From: JAIOQJ01 sp963718635
GTDB lineage: Bacteria > Planctomycetota > Planctomycetia > Gemmatales > Gemmataceae
Assembly (NCBI GenBank): GCA_963718635.1
Contig: OY970367.1
Coordinates: 3,782,001-3,846,000 of the forward strand
Length of the DNA stretch: 64,000 nt
Reading direction: 5' to 3'
The notes under the pieces are model-generated. The model did no database searches and was not told where the DNA came from. It was given only the letters and a program-made list of their open reading frames with translations. Position 1 is the stretch's first letter; each line of letters starts with the position of its first letter. The position numbers and the translations under genes were made by a program. Positions 8,652-18,127 of this stretch are shown one piece after another.

Positions 8652-9410
8652 ATTGAGACTTCTTTTGCCGTTCCTCTGGCCGTTCACCTTTCCGACGGCG
8701 TCATTGCCTGGCCTTGGCTCAGGCTGGGGTTCGTAGGCGCAGCATTATTGTTAACGTGGTCCTGTCGCCGGATCGAAGATGTTGAGATACCGCGTATCGC
8801 CCTGTTGACGGCGGCTTTTTTCGTTGCCTCGCTCATCCATGTCCGGGCGGGGCCAACTAGCGTTCACTTACTTCTGACCGGGCTGCTGGGTCTTATTCTC
8901 GGTCGCCGTGCCGTCCCGGCCATTGCGGTCGGGCTGCTGTTGCAGTGCCTTCTTCTGAATCATGGCGGCATCTCCGCCCTTGGTCTCAACATTTGCATTA
9001 TCGCCGTGCCGGCTCTGCTGACGCGACCGCTGTATCAAGCAGTCCTTTGGGCCTCAGGCCGTCCTTCGTTTCGCTTTCGCGATGGCTTATTAGCGCTGAT
9101 GTGCATTTTCACGCCAATTCTGGCGATCGCCTTTGCGACTTTGTCATTTGCATTGCTGCTGGCAAAAAGACGTATGCCCGAACGAGGTCTTTTTCAACTT
9201 GGTTTTTTGATCGGTTCCCTGGGCGTCATGACGACGGTCCTGCTCAACAGCGCCGTTCTTGTGCTGGCGGGAAATGAAGACTGGCGGATCATTGCGGCCG
9301 TGGTCGTGCTCGGGCATATTCCGGTCGCGGTCATCGAAGGGCTCATCGCCGGCAGCATCGTCACTTTCTTGAACAGAGTGAAGCCGGAGATGCTGCCGCA
9401 ATGCGATTAA
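8652..9410 (+). CDS. CbiM/NikM-like cobalt or nickel permease component, start unresolved
   Basis: A polytopic membrane protein. The in-frame sequence from about 8671 reads LAVHLSDGVIAWPWL, like the VH-DG N-terminus of CbiM, the substrate-binding S component of ECF metal transporters, where this His is a metal ligand. Six or so hydrophobic segments follow, and LLNHGGISALGLNICII is a CbiM-like block. No ATG, GTG or TTG exists in this frame between the stop at 8577 and a TTG at 8748, so the true start is unclear; an upstream frameshift is possible. No CbiN, CbiQ or CbiO genes are beside it. Confidence 0.68.
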   Translation: METSFAVPLAVHLSDGVIAWPWLRLGFVGAALLLTWSCRRIEDVEIPRIALLTAAFFVASLIHVRAGPTSVHLLLTGLLGLILGRRAVPAIAVGLLLQCLLLNHGGISALGLNICIIAVPALLTRPLYQAVLWASGRPSFRFRDGLLALMCIFTPILAIAFATLSFALLLAKRRMPERGLFQLGFLIGSLGVMTTVLLNSAVLVLAGNEDWRIIAAVVVLGHIPVAVIEGLIAGSIVTFLNRVKPEMLPQCD

Positions 9411-9466
9411 TCGATTGGCCAACGGATTCCGGTAAACGAAGATCTCGCCCTTCCCACCCTCCCCCT

Positions 9467-11198
9467 CTGACTATTACCCACAATTTTTTAGGGAGGGTCT
9501 TCACTTCTTTCAGCTGCGGCGCTACTATTCATTGACCACACGGAAGTTCAGTAGTGTTTGGAGTAACACCATGGCTGCCACAGCTCCTATTTGCGCTGAC
9601 GCTAAAGTTTGGGCTTCGCAAGTCGCCGGGTTCGCTGAGATGCCCGACGGACGCTTGAATACCCGGTATGCTCAGACTCTGGCGACCTTGGCGGCGCAGC
9701 CCCTCGATAGTTTTCCGCAAGCGTGCGGCTCTGCCGCTGAAGCCAAGGCAACTTATCGTTTCTTTAGCAACGAACGACTGCCGATCGAACTCTTTTTGCA
9801 GCCGTTGGTCAAAGCCACGGCCAATGCCTGTCGCGGCCAAGCTGTTGTTTTGGTGGTTCAAGATTCTACCTCACTTAACTACACACACCTCAAGTTTACG
9901 ACAGGGCTTGGCTTGCTCAATGATTCCCCGCTCGCTCGCGGTCTGCATTTGCATTCGACCCTGGCTCTTCGCCTGGACGGCGTGCCTTTGGGCCTGTTCG
10001 ACCAATACTATTGGAGTCGGTCTGTCGATCCAACTCCTCCCGATCCCAGTCGGCCCATTGAGGAAAAGGAGAGCCATAAATGGCTGCGCGGCATCGAAGA
10101 GTCTGAAGCCGCGATAGCCCATTTGGCCGAGAACGAACAACCTCGCTTGATCCACATCATGGATCGTGAAGGGGACATCCACGAAGTTCTACAACGCATC
10201 ACAGATTCTCCGCATGGCGCCGTCATCCGCGCCGCTCAAAATCGTTCGGTTGACGGACCGATCGACAAATCGATGGAAGCCGTCCGTGCCGCTCCGGTTC
10301 GCGGCGGTTGCATCGTCGAGGTTCCTCCTAAACAGGGCCAATCCAAACGCAGAGCAAAGTGCGAGTTGCGCTCGGTTACACTTACGATCACACCCAATCT
10401 CAAAAAACATCCGCACCGAAAGCCCGTCGTCTGGAGTTTGATCGAAGTCCGCGAGATCAAGGCGCCGCCTGGCGTCGAACCGTTGAACTGGCTGTTGTGG
10501 ACGACCGAACCCGCTAGCACCTGTGCCGAGATCGTCGAGGTTCTGAGGATCTACAAAATCCGTTGGCACATCGAGTGTTTTCATTTGACCCTCAAGAGCG
10601 GTTGCCAGGCGGAAAAACTCGAACTGGAAACCGCCGAGCGCCTGACTAAAGCACTGATGCTCTATTCGATGATCGCCGTCCGCATCGTTGCTCTGCGTGA
10701 TCTGGCTCGCCAAGAACCGAACGCGCCTTGCACCATCATCCTGAGCGACTACGCCTGGAAATCGCTTTTCGCCAAGTTTGAGAAGAAACCTCTCACCGCC
10801 GACACGCCCGTGCCGACTGTGCGGCAAGCCATTTTGTGGATCGGCCGGCTCGGCGGACATCTCAATCGCAAGTCCGACGGCATGCCCGGCGTGCGCACCC
10901 TTTGGCGTGGCTGGCGCGATCTAACCATTCTCGTCGCAGGCTACAGCCTCGGCCGCAGCCAATGCTGATTTTTCAACTGCACCCCCTTGTTCGTTATTTC
11001 AATTCTTCAATGCGTCTCGCCGAGACGCCTGCCGGCATTTGTACATCCATCTCTCAATTCGAAACTCAAATCACATTCTGAAACGGTTCACTTGAGATTC
11101 TTGGAACCAACAAAGCACTTCTCTACAAAGTCAATGTGCTCTCGCAAGAAATTGCAGTCACCCCACCGCTCACCCCTACACTTGTGGGCAATAGTCAG
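9467..11198 (+). mobile_element. IS4-family insertion sequence, copy 1 (1732 bp)
   Basis: Ends were found by comparing both copies. The left end is CTGACTATTACCCACAA, and the right end read inward is CTGACTATTGCCCACAA (16 of 17 identical). One transposase gene fills the element, followed by about 230 bp of non-coding DNA. The flanks ACCCTCCCCCT (left) and GCAAAGCC-AGGGGGAGGGT (right) reconstitute a hairpin with an 8-base loop, so the element sits at the loop edge. No target duplication is visible here, unlike copy 2. Copy 2 at 56518-58249 has the same length and encodes an identical transposase. Confidence 0.93.
9571..10968 (+). CDS. IS4-family (Tn5-like) DDE transposase, copy 1
   Basis: 465 residues from ATG at 9571, with GGAG upstream; a TTG at 9532 is less likely. 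The N-terminal part AKATYRFFSNERL resembles the Tn5 DNA-binding domain. DDE acids lie in VVQDSTSLNY, in HIMDREGDIHE, and in the YREK signature YKIRWHIECFHLTLK, where Y, R, E and K have the IS4 spacing. It cuts and pastes the element through its inverted repeats. The reading frame is intact, so the enzyme may be active. It transcribes toward the 45 kb lying between the two copies. Confidence 0.95.
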   Translation: MAATAPICADAKVWASQVAGFAEMPDGRLNTRYAQTLATLAAQPLDSFPQACGSAAEAKATYRFFSNERLPIELFLQPLVKATANACRGQAVVLVVQDSTSLNYTHLKFTTGLGLLNDSPLARGLHLHSTLALRLDGVPLGLFDQYYWSRSVDPTPPDPSRPIEEKESHKWLRGIEESEAAIAHLAENEQPRLIHIMDREGDIHEVLQRITDSPHGAVIRAAQNRSVDGPIDKSMEAVRAAPVRGGCIVEVPPKQGQSKRRAKCELRSVTLTITPNLKKHPHRKPVVWSLIEVREIKAPPGVEPLNWLLWTTEPASTCAEIVEVLRIYKIRWHIECFHLTLKSGCQAEKLELETAERLTKALMLYSMIAVRIVALRDLARQEPNAPCTIILSDYAWKSLFAKFEKKPLTADTPVPTVRQAILWIGRLGGHLNRKSDGMPGVRTLWRGWRDLTILVAGYSLGRSQC

Positions 11199-11240
11199 GC
11201 AAAGCCAGGGGGAGGGTAAAGCCGTTCCGCACTCGACCAA

Positions 11241-14075
11241 TCAACCGGTGTTCTTTAATCCCGAGGCGATGCCGTTGATACTTTCGAGAACGCCCGTGAG
11301 CAATTCCTCCGACGCCCCATCGCCTTCACGGAAGCGACGCAGCAAAACGATCTGGATGAAGCTCAACGGATCGACGTAGGGATTGCGCCGTTGAATCGAG
11401 CCGCGCAAGACGGGCACATCCTCCAGCAATTGCTTTTGCCCGGTAATCTCACAGATCACGCCACAGGCCAAATGATATTCTTCCTGAATGCGACCGAAGA
11501 TGCGTGTCGCGATGGTCTGATCCTTGACCAAGTCCGCATAGAGCCGGGCAATGGTGAGGTCGGCCTTCGCCAGAATCATCTGGGTGTTGTCGATCAACGT
11601 CCGCCAGAAATGCCACTCTTTGTACATACGCTGGAAAGTCTCTAATTCGTTGGGATGCTCATCCAGGAACTCTCGCACCGCGCTGCCGAACCCATACCAG
11701 CCGGGCAATGTGTGTCTCGACTGCATCCAACTGAACACCCAGGGAATGGCCCGAAGGTTTTCGACATTCCGCGATGTGGTGCGCCGCGTAGGCCGCGATG
11801 CAATTTTTAGCTTCGCGATTTCTTCAATAGGCGTTGCCTGTTCGAAATAGGTCAAAAACTCCGGCGTGTCGTAAACCAATGTCCGGTAGTGCTTGCAAGC
11901 GCGCTCCGCAAGCCGGTCGAGCGTCCACTCCCAGGTGACATCGATCTTTTCTTCTTCGGGCGTCAAGCTCGAACGCAGTACGGCATTGATCACTTGATCG
12001 AGATGGCGCTCGGCAATAGCCGGCTGGCCATAACGGTCGGCGATCATTTCACCTTGTTCAGTAATTCTTAAGCGACCATTAACACTGCCGCGCGGCTGGG
12101 CAAGAATTGCCCGATTTGCAGGCCCTCCGCCACGACCGACAGCGCCGCCGCGACCGTGGAAAATCGGAATGCGAATGCCAGTTCGTGCGCCCATCTCGGC
12201 CAGCAGATGTTGTGCTCGGTAGAGAGCCCAAGCCGATTGAACAAAGCCGCTCTCCTTGCTGCTGTCGGAGTAGCCGATCATCACTTCTTGCAAGTCGCCG
12301 CGAAGCTGCAATTGTTTGCGGTAGACAGGCTGATGAACGAGGCATTGAACGATCGGCACCACCGTCCGCAGCGAGTCGAACGTTTCAAACAACGGCACGA
12401 TATTGAGCCGACTGATGCCTTGATCGGGCTGGAATAAGCGTGCTTCCCGTGCCAGGATGAGCACTTCGAGAAGGTTAGCCGCATCGTTGCAACCGCTGAT
12501 GATGTATGTCTCGATCGCTTCGGGGCACTGCTGCTCCAGAATCGCTGCGATGGCCCGGAAGGTCAGAATCACCTCGCGCGTCTGTTCGGAGAAGGGCAAA
12601 TGAGCCGGGATTAGCGGGCGATTATGTTTCAACTCTCCGGCCAGACATTCGAAGCGATCGTTTGCGCTCAGCTTGGTGTACCGAGGCTGGACGCCGGCCC
12701 AGGCGAGGATCTCATCCACCGCCTGCATGTGGACGTTCGCATGCTGGCGGATATCGAGTTTCAGCAGGTGCAGGCCGAAGACATCCACCTCCCGGATCAG
12801 CGCCTGCACCGGCGCCAAAGCGGAATGCGCCTGGTTGCGTTCGAGTTCGTCGGCCAGTAATTTCAGATCGCGCAGGAGGACATCTTTGCGGAAGTAAATG
12901 TCTTCCGGCGCTTTGAAAGCATCGTCGGCCCAGTGCGGCTGATGCTCGGCAATGAAGTCGAGCGTGTGTCGCAGCCGTGCGGCGATAAAGCTGCACTTGG
13001 CGCGGTAAGGTTCACGGCGAATTTGCGAGCCAACTTCGGGGAATAGGCCGAGATCGTCTTCCAGCGAACGCTCGAATTCCTTGCTGCATTTGACAAAGTG
13101 GAAGGAATGGCTGAGCCGTTTGCCCACCGCTTCGAGTTGTAAGATATAGTGCTTGACGATCGTCTCTTGATGAAGGCGAACGGCATCGATGGTGACATGA
13201 TGGGTCACGTTCGGGTTGCCATCGCGGTCGCCGCCGATCCAGGTTCCGAAATTAAGCAGAGCCGGCAGTTTCCACGAATGTTCCGGATAGACTGTTTTGA
13301 AGGCATGTTCCAGCTGGCCATAGAGCTTGGGAACCATCTCAAACAGGCTATTCTCGACGACTTCCAAGCCATGCCGAACTTCATCGAGCACGGTCGGCCT
13401 GACGACGCGAACCGTATCAGTAAGCCAGAACGTTTCGATTTGTTCGGCAATGACCGCACGAGACGCTTCTTGTTCGCGCGGCAGCAGGGAATCGTATTCG
13501 AGCCGATCCATCTCTCGTGAAATCGCCGAGAGTTTTTCCAGCACCGTTAAACGCCGGGCTTCGCTCGGGTGAGCGGTGAAAACCGGGACGATCAACGCTC
13601 GCTGCAATAGCTCATCGATCTTTTCTGCGGTTACGCCTTGGTCGCGCAGCTCGCGCAGGGCAAGTTCGGAACTTTCCGCCAATGGTTTAGGCGCTAGGCG
13701 AATGATGCGCTGGCGTAATGCCCGAACTCGTGCATGTTGCTCCGCTAAATTGAGCAGATCAAAATAGACGCTAAACGCTCGAATGAGGATACGTAACGTC
13801 GGCACGTCGAGTTTTTCAAGCCGTTCGCGCAACAACCGCGCCTGCTCAACTGAAGGGTGCAGCCGTAGGTTTTTGGCGGTGACGCGGATCTCTTCGACAA
13901 GGGTCATTGCCTCATCGCCCGCCAGACGGCGAATCGAGGCCGCCAGCAGTTCATCCAACATGCGGACGTCGGCATCCAGATCGCGCCGAGCATCGCTTTC
14001 GCTCGGCAACGGCGACGACGAAGTTCCATTGGGCTCCGGACCAATTTCCGGCGGGATTGCGGTGGTCAATCTCAT
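11241..14075 (-). CDS. ppc: Phosphoenolpyruvate carboxylase
   Basis: 944 residues, the normal size. It makes oxaloacetate from PEP and bicarbonate to refill the TCA cycle. VFTAHPSEARR places the catalytic His at residue 169. GYSDSSKESGFVQSAW and FHGRGGAVGRGGGP are the second and third catalytic signatures, and the protein ends in KNTG, the expected C-terminus. The start at 14075 lacks a clear Shine-Dalgarno motif. The gene ends 42 bases from IS copy 1 and is not disrupted by it. No frameshift in 2.8 kb. Confidence 0.96.
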   Translation of the reverse strand: MRLTTAIPPEIGPEPNGTSSSPLPSESDARRDLDADVRMLDELLAASIRRLAGDEAMTLVEEIRVTAKNLRLHPSVEQARLLRERLEKLDVPTLRILIRAFSVYFDLLNLAEQHARVRALRQRIIRLAPKPLAESSELALRELRDQGVTAEKIDELLQRALIVPVFTAHPSEARRLTVLEKLSAISREMDRLEYDSLLPREQEASRAVIAEQIETFWLTDTVRVVRPTVLDEVRHGLEVVENSLFEMVPKLYGQLEHAFKTVYPEHSWKLPALLNFGTWIGGDRDGNPNVTHHVTIDAVRLHQETIVKHYILQLEAVGKRLSHSFHFVKCSKEFERSLEDDLGLFPEVGSQIRREPYRAKCSFIAARLRHTLDFIAEHQPHWADDAFKAPEDIYFRKDVLLRDLKLLADELERNQAHSALAPVQALIREVDVFGLHLLKLDIRQHANVHMQAVDEILAWAGVQPRYTKLSANDRFECLAGELKHNRPLIPAHLPFSEQTREVILTFRAIAAILEQQCPEAIETYIISGCNDAANLLEVLILAREARLFQPDQGISRLNIVPLFETFDSLRTVVPIVQCLVHQPVYRKQLQLRGDLQEVMIGYSDSSKESGFVQSAWALYRAQHLLAEMGARTGIRIPIFHGRGGAVGRGGGPANRAILAQPRGSVNGRLRITEQGEMIADRYGQPAIAERHLDQVINAVLRSSLTPEEEKIDVTWEWTLDRLAERACKHYRTLVYDTPEFLTYFEQATPIEEIAKLKIASRPTRRTTSRNVENLRAIPWVFSWMQSRHTLPGWYGFGSAVREFLDEHPNELETFQRMYKEWHFWRTLIDNTQMILAKADLTIARLYADLVKDQTIATRIFGRIQEEYHLACGVICEITGQKQLLEDVPVLRGSIQRRNPYVDPLSFIQIVLLRRFREGDGASEELLTGVLESINGIASGLKNTG

Positions 14076-14281
14076 AGGTGCAAATCACGAAGTTGGAGGA
14101 AAGCCATCGAGTCGCGCCCCACAGAAAGCATCTTTTATGCCAATGGGGTTGGCTTGCTTTACACAGAGGCCGCGGGCGCACCCTGGCGCAACTGGCCTTT
14201 TCGGCAAGCGTGGCGATATAGTAAACTCCTGCAACCATCAACAATGGTTGAAGCCCGTTAGAAAAGACATGGAAGTCTCTC

Positions 14282-15513
14282 ATGCACTGGCTGCTTATCG
14301 GCTACATGTTCTTGTTCATCCATCGGCCTTTCGAGCTATGGCCGATCTTGGGCGAGATCCATCTCGAACGGCTATATCTTGGCGTTGTCTCTATCGTTTG
14401 GCTGCTGCATCCGAAGCAATGGTTGCCGAACGCCCAGCACTTTGCTTACGCTGCCTTCGCGTTTGCCGTCCTCGTTTGTTGGGCGATGTCGCCTTTCATG
14501 GATAAAGGCGCTCAAGTGGTCGAAGACTGGTTCAAGATTGTTTTCTTCTACCTGCTCTTTGTAACAGTCGTAAACGATCCTGAAAAGCTGCGGCAGGTAG
14601 CGCTCGGCTTCGTTGTCATCATGGGCGTCTATATGACGCACTCCTTCAAGGAGTTTCTCGGCGGGCACATGGTCTACCGCATGGGCATTTCGCGCATGAT
14701 CGGCATCGACACATCACAAGGCGATCCCAACTCGTTCGGCGCCAGCATCGTTTTCGCGTTGCCTTTTGCTACGCTGTTCTGGAATACTTCGCGTTCGAAG
14801 TTCATTCACTTTTGCGTCATTATGTATTTGTGTCTATCGGTTGGCTGCATCCTGTTGACCGGCTCGCGATCATCGTTGCTTGGGCTAGTACTGTGGACGG
14901 GCATTATCATTTTGCGAAGCCGGCATCGCTGGCTCGGGATGGCGCTGGTGGTTGTCGGCGCGCCGATTGTCTTTTTGGCCTTGCCGCCGGAATTGCAGAT
15001 CCGTTTCGAAACCATCGTAAACCCCGACGTGGGACCCGCCAATGCCAAGGTATCCGGCGAAGGCCGTCTCGATGGCTTGGTTACAGGCGCCAACTTTGGA
15101 TGGACAACCCGGCCACCGGCTGCGGCCCCGGCGCCTGGAGGCCGACTACTCACAGCAGTATTGAAGCTCACAACCTTTATGGCCAAGTGATGGGCGAGAC
15201 AGGGTCAATGGGCGTCTTCAGCTTTCTCGCTATTCTCATTTGCTATGCTCTGAATCTCTACTGGATGAAGCAGCAAAGCCGGGCAAACCCGCAGAACAAA
15301 GATGATTTCGTTTATCACCTGGCGGGCGCCGTTGGGATGGGAATTTTCTTGATGCTTTTCGAAGGAAACTTCGGGCATAATCTCTACCGCCACAACTGGC
15401 TCTGGTACGGCGGCTTCCTCATTATTGCCCGCTCGTGCGTGGAACGGCAGGCGGTCCCCGTCACGCGGCTCTATTCGGCCCGTGTAGCATTGCGAAGGCC
15501 GCTTTATGCGTGA
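14282..15513 (+). CDS. O-antigen ligase/Wzy-like polytopic membrane protein, frameshifted
   Basis: About 410 residues with roughly ten membrane segments, starting MHWLLIGYMFLFIHRPFEL. A conserved TGSRSSLLGL block and a large loop before the last helices suit the Wzy_C/O-antigen ligase superfamily, which joins polysaccharide to a lipid or protein carrier. The first frame breaks at VTGANFGWTTRP and stops at 15190. One added C near 15093 gives QLWMDNPATGCGPGAW...EAHNLYGQVMGETG, running to 15513. No sugar genes adjoin it except the glycosyltransferase 10 kb upstream. Confidence 0.8.
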
Positions 15514-15786
15514 TGGTGTGGTTTGCCTGTCGAACGAAGCGACCGATCCAGGCGTAGGACTGCAGGATTTTAGGCGAAAAGCAGAAGCGACTTTGCAGTG
15601 AGTCGCCAGCTGGCTTGAGGTATTTGAGCGTGCGGACTGATCGATATAATGGATTGATGACGGCGATGGTTATAAGAAATCTGTTATGTCCCTGCTAAGG
15701 CAGACGATTAATGGGTAAGTCTGCAATTGCAGCAATGAATCTGTACATCGTTTCATACGGTCATATAAAACTAGAAGGATCTGCAA

Positions 15787-16062
15787 ATGAAGTTAGTCAC
15801 CTGCGAGGTTTCCAAGGGAGCACGAGACGGTTTCAAAACTGTCGGTGTGCAGAGTGTTGAGGGATTCATCGAATACTTCAGCATTGAAGAGCGATTTCTA
15901 TTCAACGAGAACGGCGAATACCTGTTGCCCGCTCGCGTAATCAGCACCGATTCTCGATATAAGACATCGCTCATTCAGCTGCCGGTTGAAGCTGATTCTG
16001 GAGCTAACCGAGTGTGGATTAGTGGCAATCTGATTCAAGAAAAAGACAAGGTCATCGCGTGA
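15787..16062 (+). CDS. Hypothetical protein coupled to a dCTP deaminase-like gene
   Basis: 91 residues (MKLVTCEVSKGARDGFKTVGVQSVEGF...), with AGAAGGA upstream. It is mixed charged and hydrophobic with no membrane segment, and no family is recognised. Its stop overlaps the next start by GTGA, so the two proteins are probably made together. The preceding 270 bases (15514-15786) hold nothing I can name. Confidence 0.6.
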   Translation: MKLVTCEVSKGARDGFKTVGVQSVEGFIEYFSIEERFLFNENGEYLLPARVISTDSRYKTSLIQLPVEADSGANRVWISGNLIQEKDKVIA

Positions 16063-16700
16063 TACTTTGCGATCGAGAGATCGAAGCCGCTTTAGCACAA
16101 GGACGGATGATAATCGATCCGGCGCCCAAGTTAGCCTTCATGGACTCGACTACCGTTGACCTGCGTCTTGACGGTACTCTAGATCGCTGGGAATTTCCGC
16201 CAGTCAAATCCGGCTTAGGCCAGGGCCCACATCGCTTCTGCCCTAGCTCGCCCGGGTTCAGATTCACGGACATTGAAAGAGAATTCACAAAACCCACTCC
16301 GATACCTATTGAAGGCTACGAGCTCTTTCCATCCTATCAATCAACTATTGAAACCGGCCCTCGGCATTTTATTTTGGGTTGGACAATTGAGAAAATTTAT
16401 CTTCCTCATACTTCCCGATTGTGTGCTCGTGTTGAAGGAAAGAGCAGCCTAGGACGCATGGGACTTGGCGTTCATGTCACTGCTCCAACCATTCATGCCG
16501 GTTTTGGGCACAATGAAAGCGATCCAGAAAATCACGGCCGTCCCCTTCGCCTAGAAATTTAGAATGTCGGACCGTTACCCATTATGCTCACCGCAGGCAT
16601 CCGCATTTGCCAACTCATAATTGAAGAGGTTCGCGAGGTGCCTAAAGCCGGGTATATGGGCGATTTTAACAGCCAAGGACCCACACCAAGCTCTGTTTAG
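16059..16700 (+). pseudogene. dCTP deaminase/dUTPase-family protein with an in-frame amber stop
   Basis: Begins MILCDREIEAALAQGRMIIDPAP from GTG at 16059. GKSSLGRMGLGVHVTAPTIHAGF is the trimer active-site block, and RLEI carries the expected catalytic Glu. The frame is then stopped by TAG at 16560-16562, where relatives have an aromatic residue, and continues without a shift as NVGPLPIMLTAGIRICQLIIEE to MGDFNSQGPTPSSV at 16700. Full length would be 213 residues. The family deaminates dCTP for dTTP supply; some members act in phage defence. A single base change would restore it, so this may be a real null allele or a base-call error. Confidence 0.78.
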
Positions 16701-16929
16701 CTCACAACAAAATTACTGATTGCGCAGGAATGTCCAGACGTCCGAGATTCCATGCGTTGTTGAGCTATGCCGAAGCCAGGTATGTGGAGTTCCTAGCATT
16801 ATCGCTGGCATTGGCTGCTCAGATTTTTTCCAATTATCCCGATTGCCATAAGATAGCCAAGCCCTGGTCGCAGGTATCGGCCGGGCAAACATTTCTGACT
16901 CGTTTGACTTATCCCTCCGGAGGCTGGCC

Positions 16930-17547
16930 ATGTCCAACAGCGCTGATGTTCGAGCTCCTCTGGGGATGCCGCCCGGGAGTGTACGCGGCATTCTATCTTT
17001 GCTTATCGTGATTCAGTTCTGGCTGTTGCTACTGTTGCCGGATCACGAGGCGAGAACGCTGCCAATCCCGATCAACCTTTACCTGTTGATGAGCCTCGTC
17101 TGCCTTTTTCTGGTATCGCACGGCAAGACAATCGCCGCGGCGTCCGATCCGAATCCGTCTCCACTTTGGCTGCCCGGGGGCACCCTTCGCGTTATCATCC
17201 TCGGGGGCACCATTGCGTTGGTGGTCTATATGCACGGCAATCATCCGGGACGCCTCGCCGAACGGCTGCGGCCGGCGGACAGCCAGTTCGATCTTTGGCC
17301 CACCCTGGTCGGCGCGTACGTGGGCGGCTTTATGCTCGGCTATTTCTTCCATCTGCTGCCGTTTCGCAATAACTGGTTCTTCCAGGCTTTTCTGGCCTGG
17401 GTGTCAATGATCTCGATGACCTTGCTTTTTGCCGAAATCATTATCCAAGGGTTTGTGCAGCCGAGCTTGAAAGAGACATTCGATCTGCGCGTCTGGGAGG
17501 CCATCGTCACGAGCGTGACAGCCTGCTATTTCGGAGCTCGGTCGTGA
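16930..17547 (+). CDS. Conserved hypothetical membrane protein
   Basis: 205 residues from ATG at 16930. About five hydrophobic segments: 21-38 (ILSLLIVIQFWLLLLL), 50-65, 85-102, 125-143 and 150-175. The N-terminus is Ser/Pro-rich and cytosolic by the positive-inside rule. No enzyme motif or known family recognised. It is not obviously in an operon. Confidence 0.65.
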   Translation: MSNSADVRAPLGMPPGSVRGILSLLIVIQFWLLLLLPDHEARTLPIPINLYLLMSLVCLFLVSHGKTIAAASDPNPSPLWLPGGTLRVIILGGTIALVVYMHGNHPGRLAERLRPADSQFDLWPTLVGAYVGGFMLGYFFHLLPFRNNWFFQAFLAWVSMISMTLLFAEIIIQGFVQPSLKETFDLRVWEAIVTSVTACYFGARS

Positions 17548-17567
17548 CACGGAAGCTTGCCCTTCCC

Positions 17568-17598
17568 ACCCTCCCCCTTGGCTTTGCGGGGGGCGGGT
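17568..17598. repeat. Empty copy of the palindrome used as target by the IS copies
   Basis: Arms ACCCTCCCCC (17568-17577) and GGGGGCGGGT (17589-17598) pair with one mismatch around a loop containing GGCTTTGC. It matches the reconstructed target sites of both insertion sequences, including the preceding CCCTTCCC. Confidence 0.75.
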
Positions 17599-18127
17599 AA
17601 AACGGGCTGCGCGCTCCTTTCAACAATTCGCCAGAATCGGATGGCGAAGCCGAAGGCTAACTCCGATTCATTTTCGGTTGACGCTATTGCACTCGAAGTT
17701 CCATAATAAGATTTGATCCCAGACATCTTCGATCGCGTCTGGGCGGATTGAGCGGAATAGTCTGCCGCTTGATCCGTCGGTCATTAAGCGATCGTTTTCG
17801 ATAAAGGTCCGTCCCTTCTCTCGAACAGATTTACAACAGAACAGAAGCTGCGGTAATTCAACGCAGCATTCATTGATAGGAACTCTCCGCGAATGGTGAT
17901 GTTTGTTCTCGCGGCCGGGATGCACTTATTTAACATGGCGGCGTCCGCCCACGTCAGGAAGGCGGCCGCTTTCCCGTCGAAGCTTCTGAACGATGTAGCA
18001 TTTTGCCTGGTAGAGAATGCGCGCATCGAACAACGCGAGCCGGCCACCTCGTTACATCCCATTTCAGCGGTGTCCGCAAATAGGTTCTGGCTCATCGAGA
18101 AAGAAGACGGGTCGAAGGAGCGGCCCT
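17599..18127. other. Intergenic region upstream of rny
   Basis: About 530 bases without a convincing gene. Short overlapping frames on both strands (for example 17668-17925 reverse and 17893-18144 forward) have no recognisable family and conflict with each other. A GAAGGAG ribosome-binding site for rny lies at its right end. Confidence 0.5.

Noticed and set aside
17784..18095. Reverse-strand frames upstream of rny
   Set aside because: Overlapping, conflicting frames without recognisable domains.
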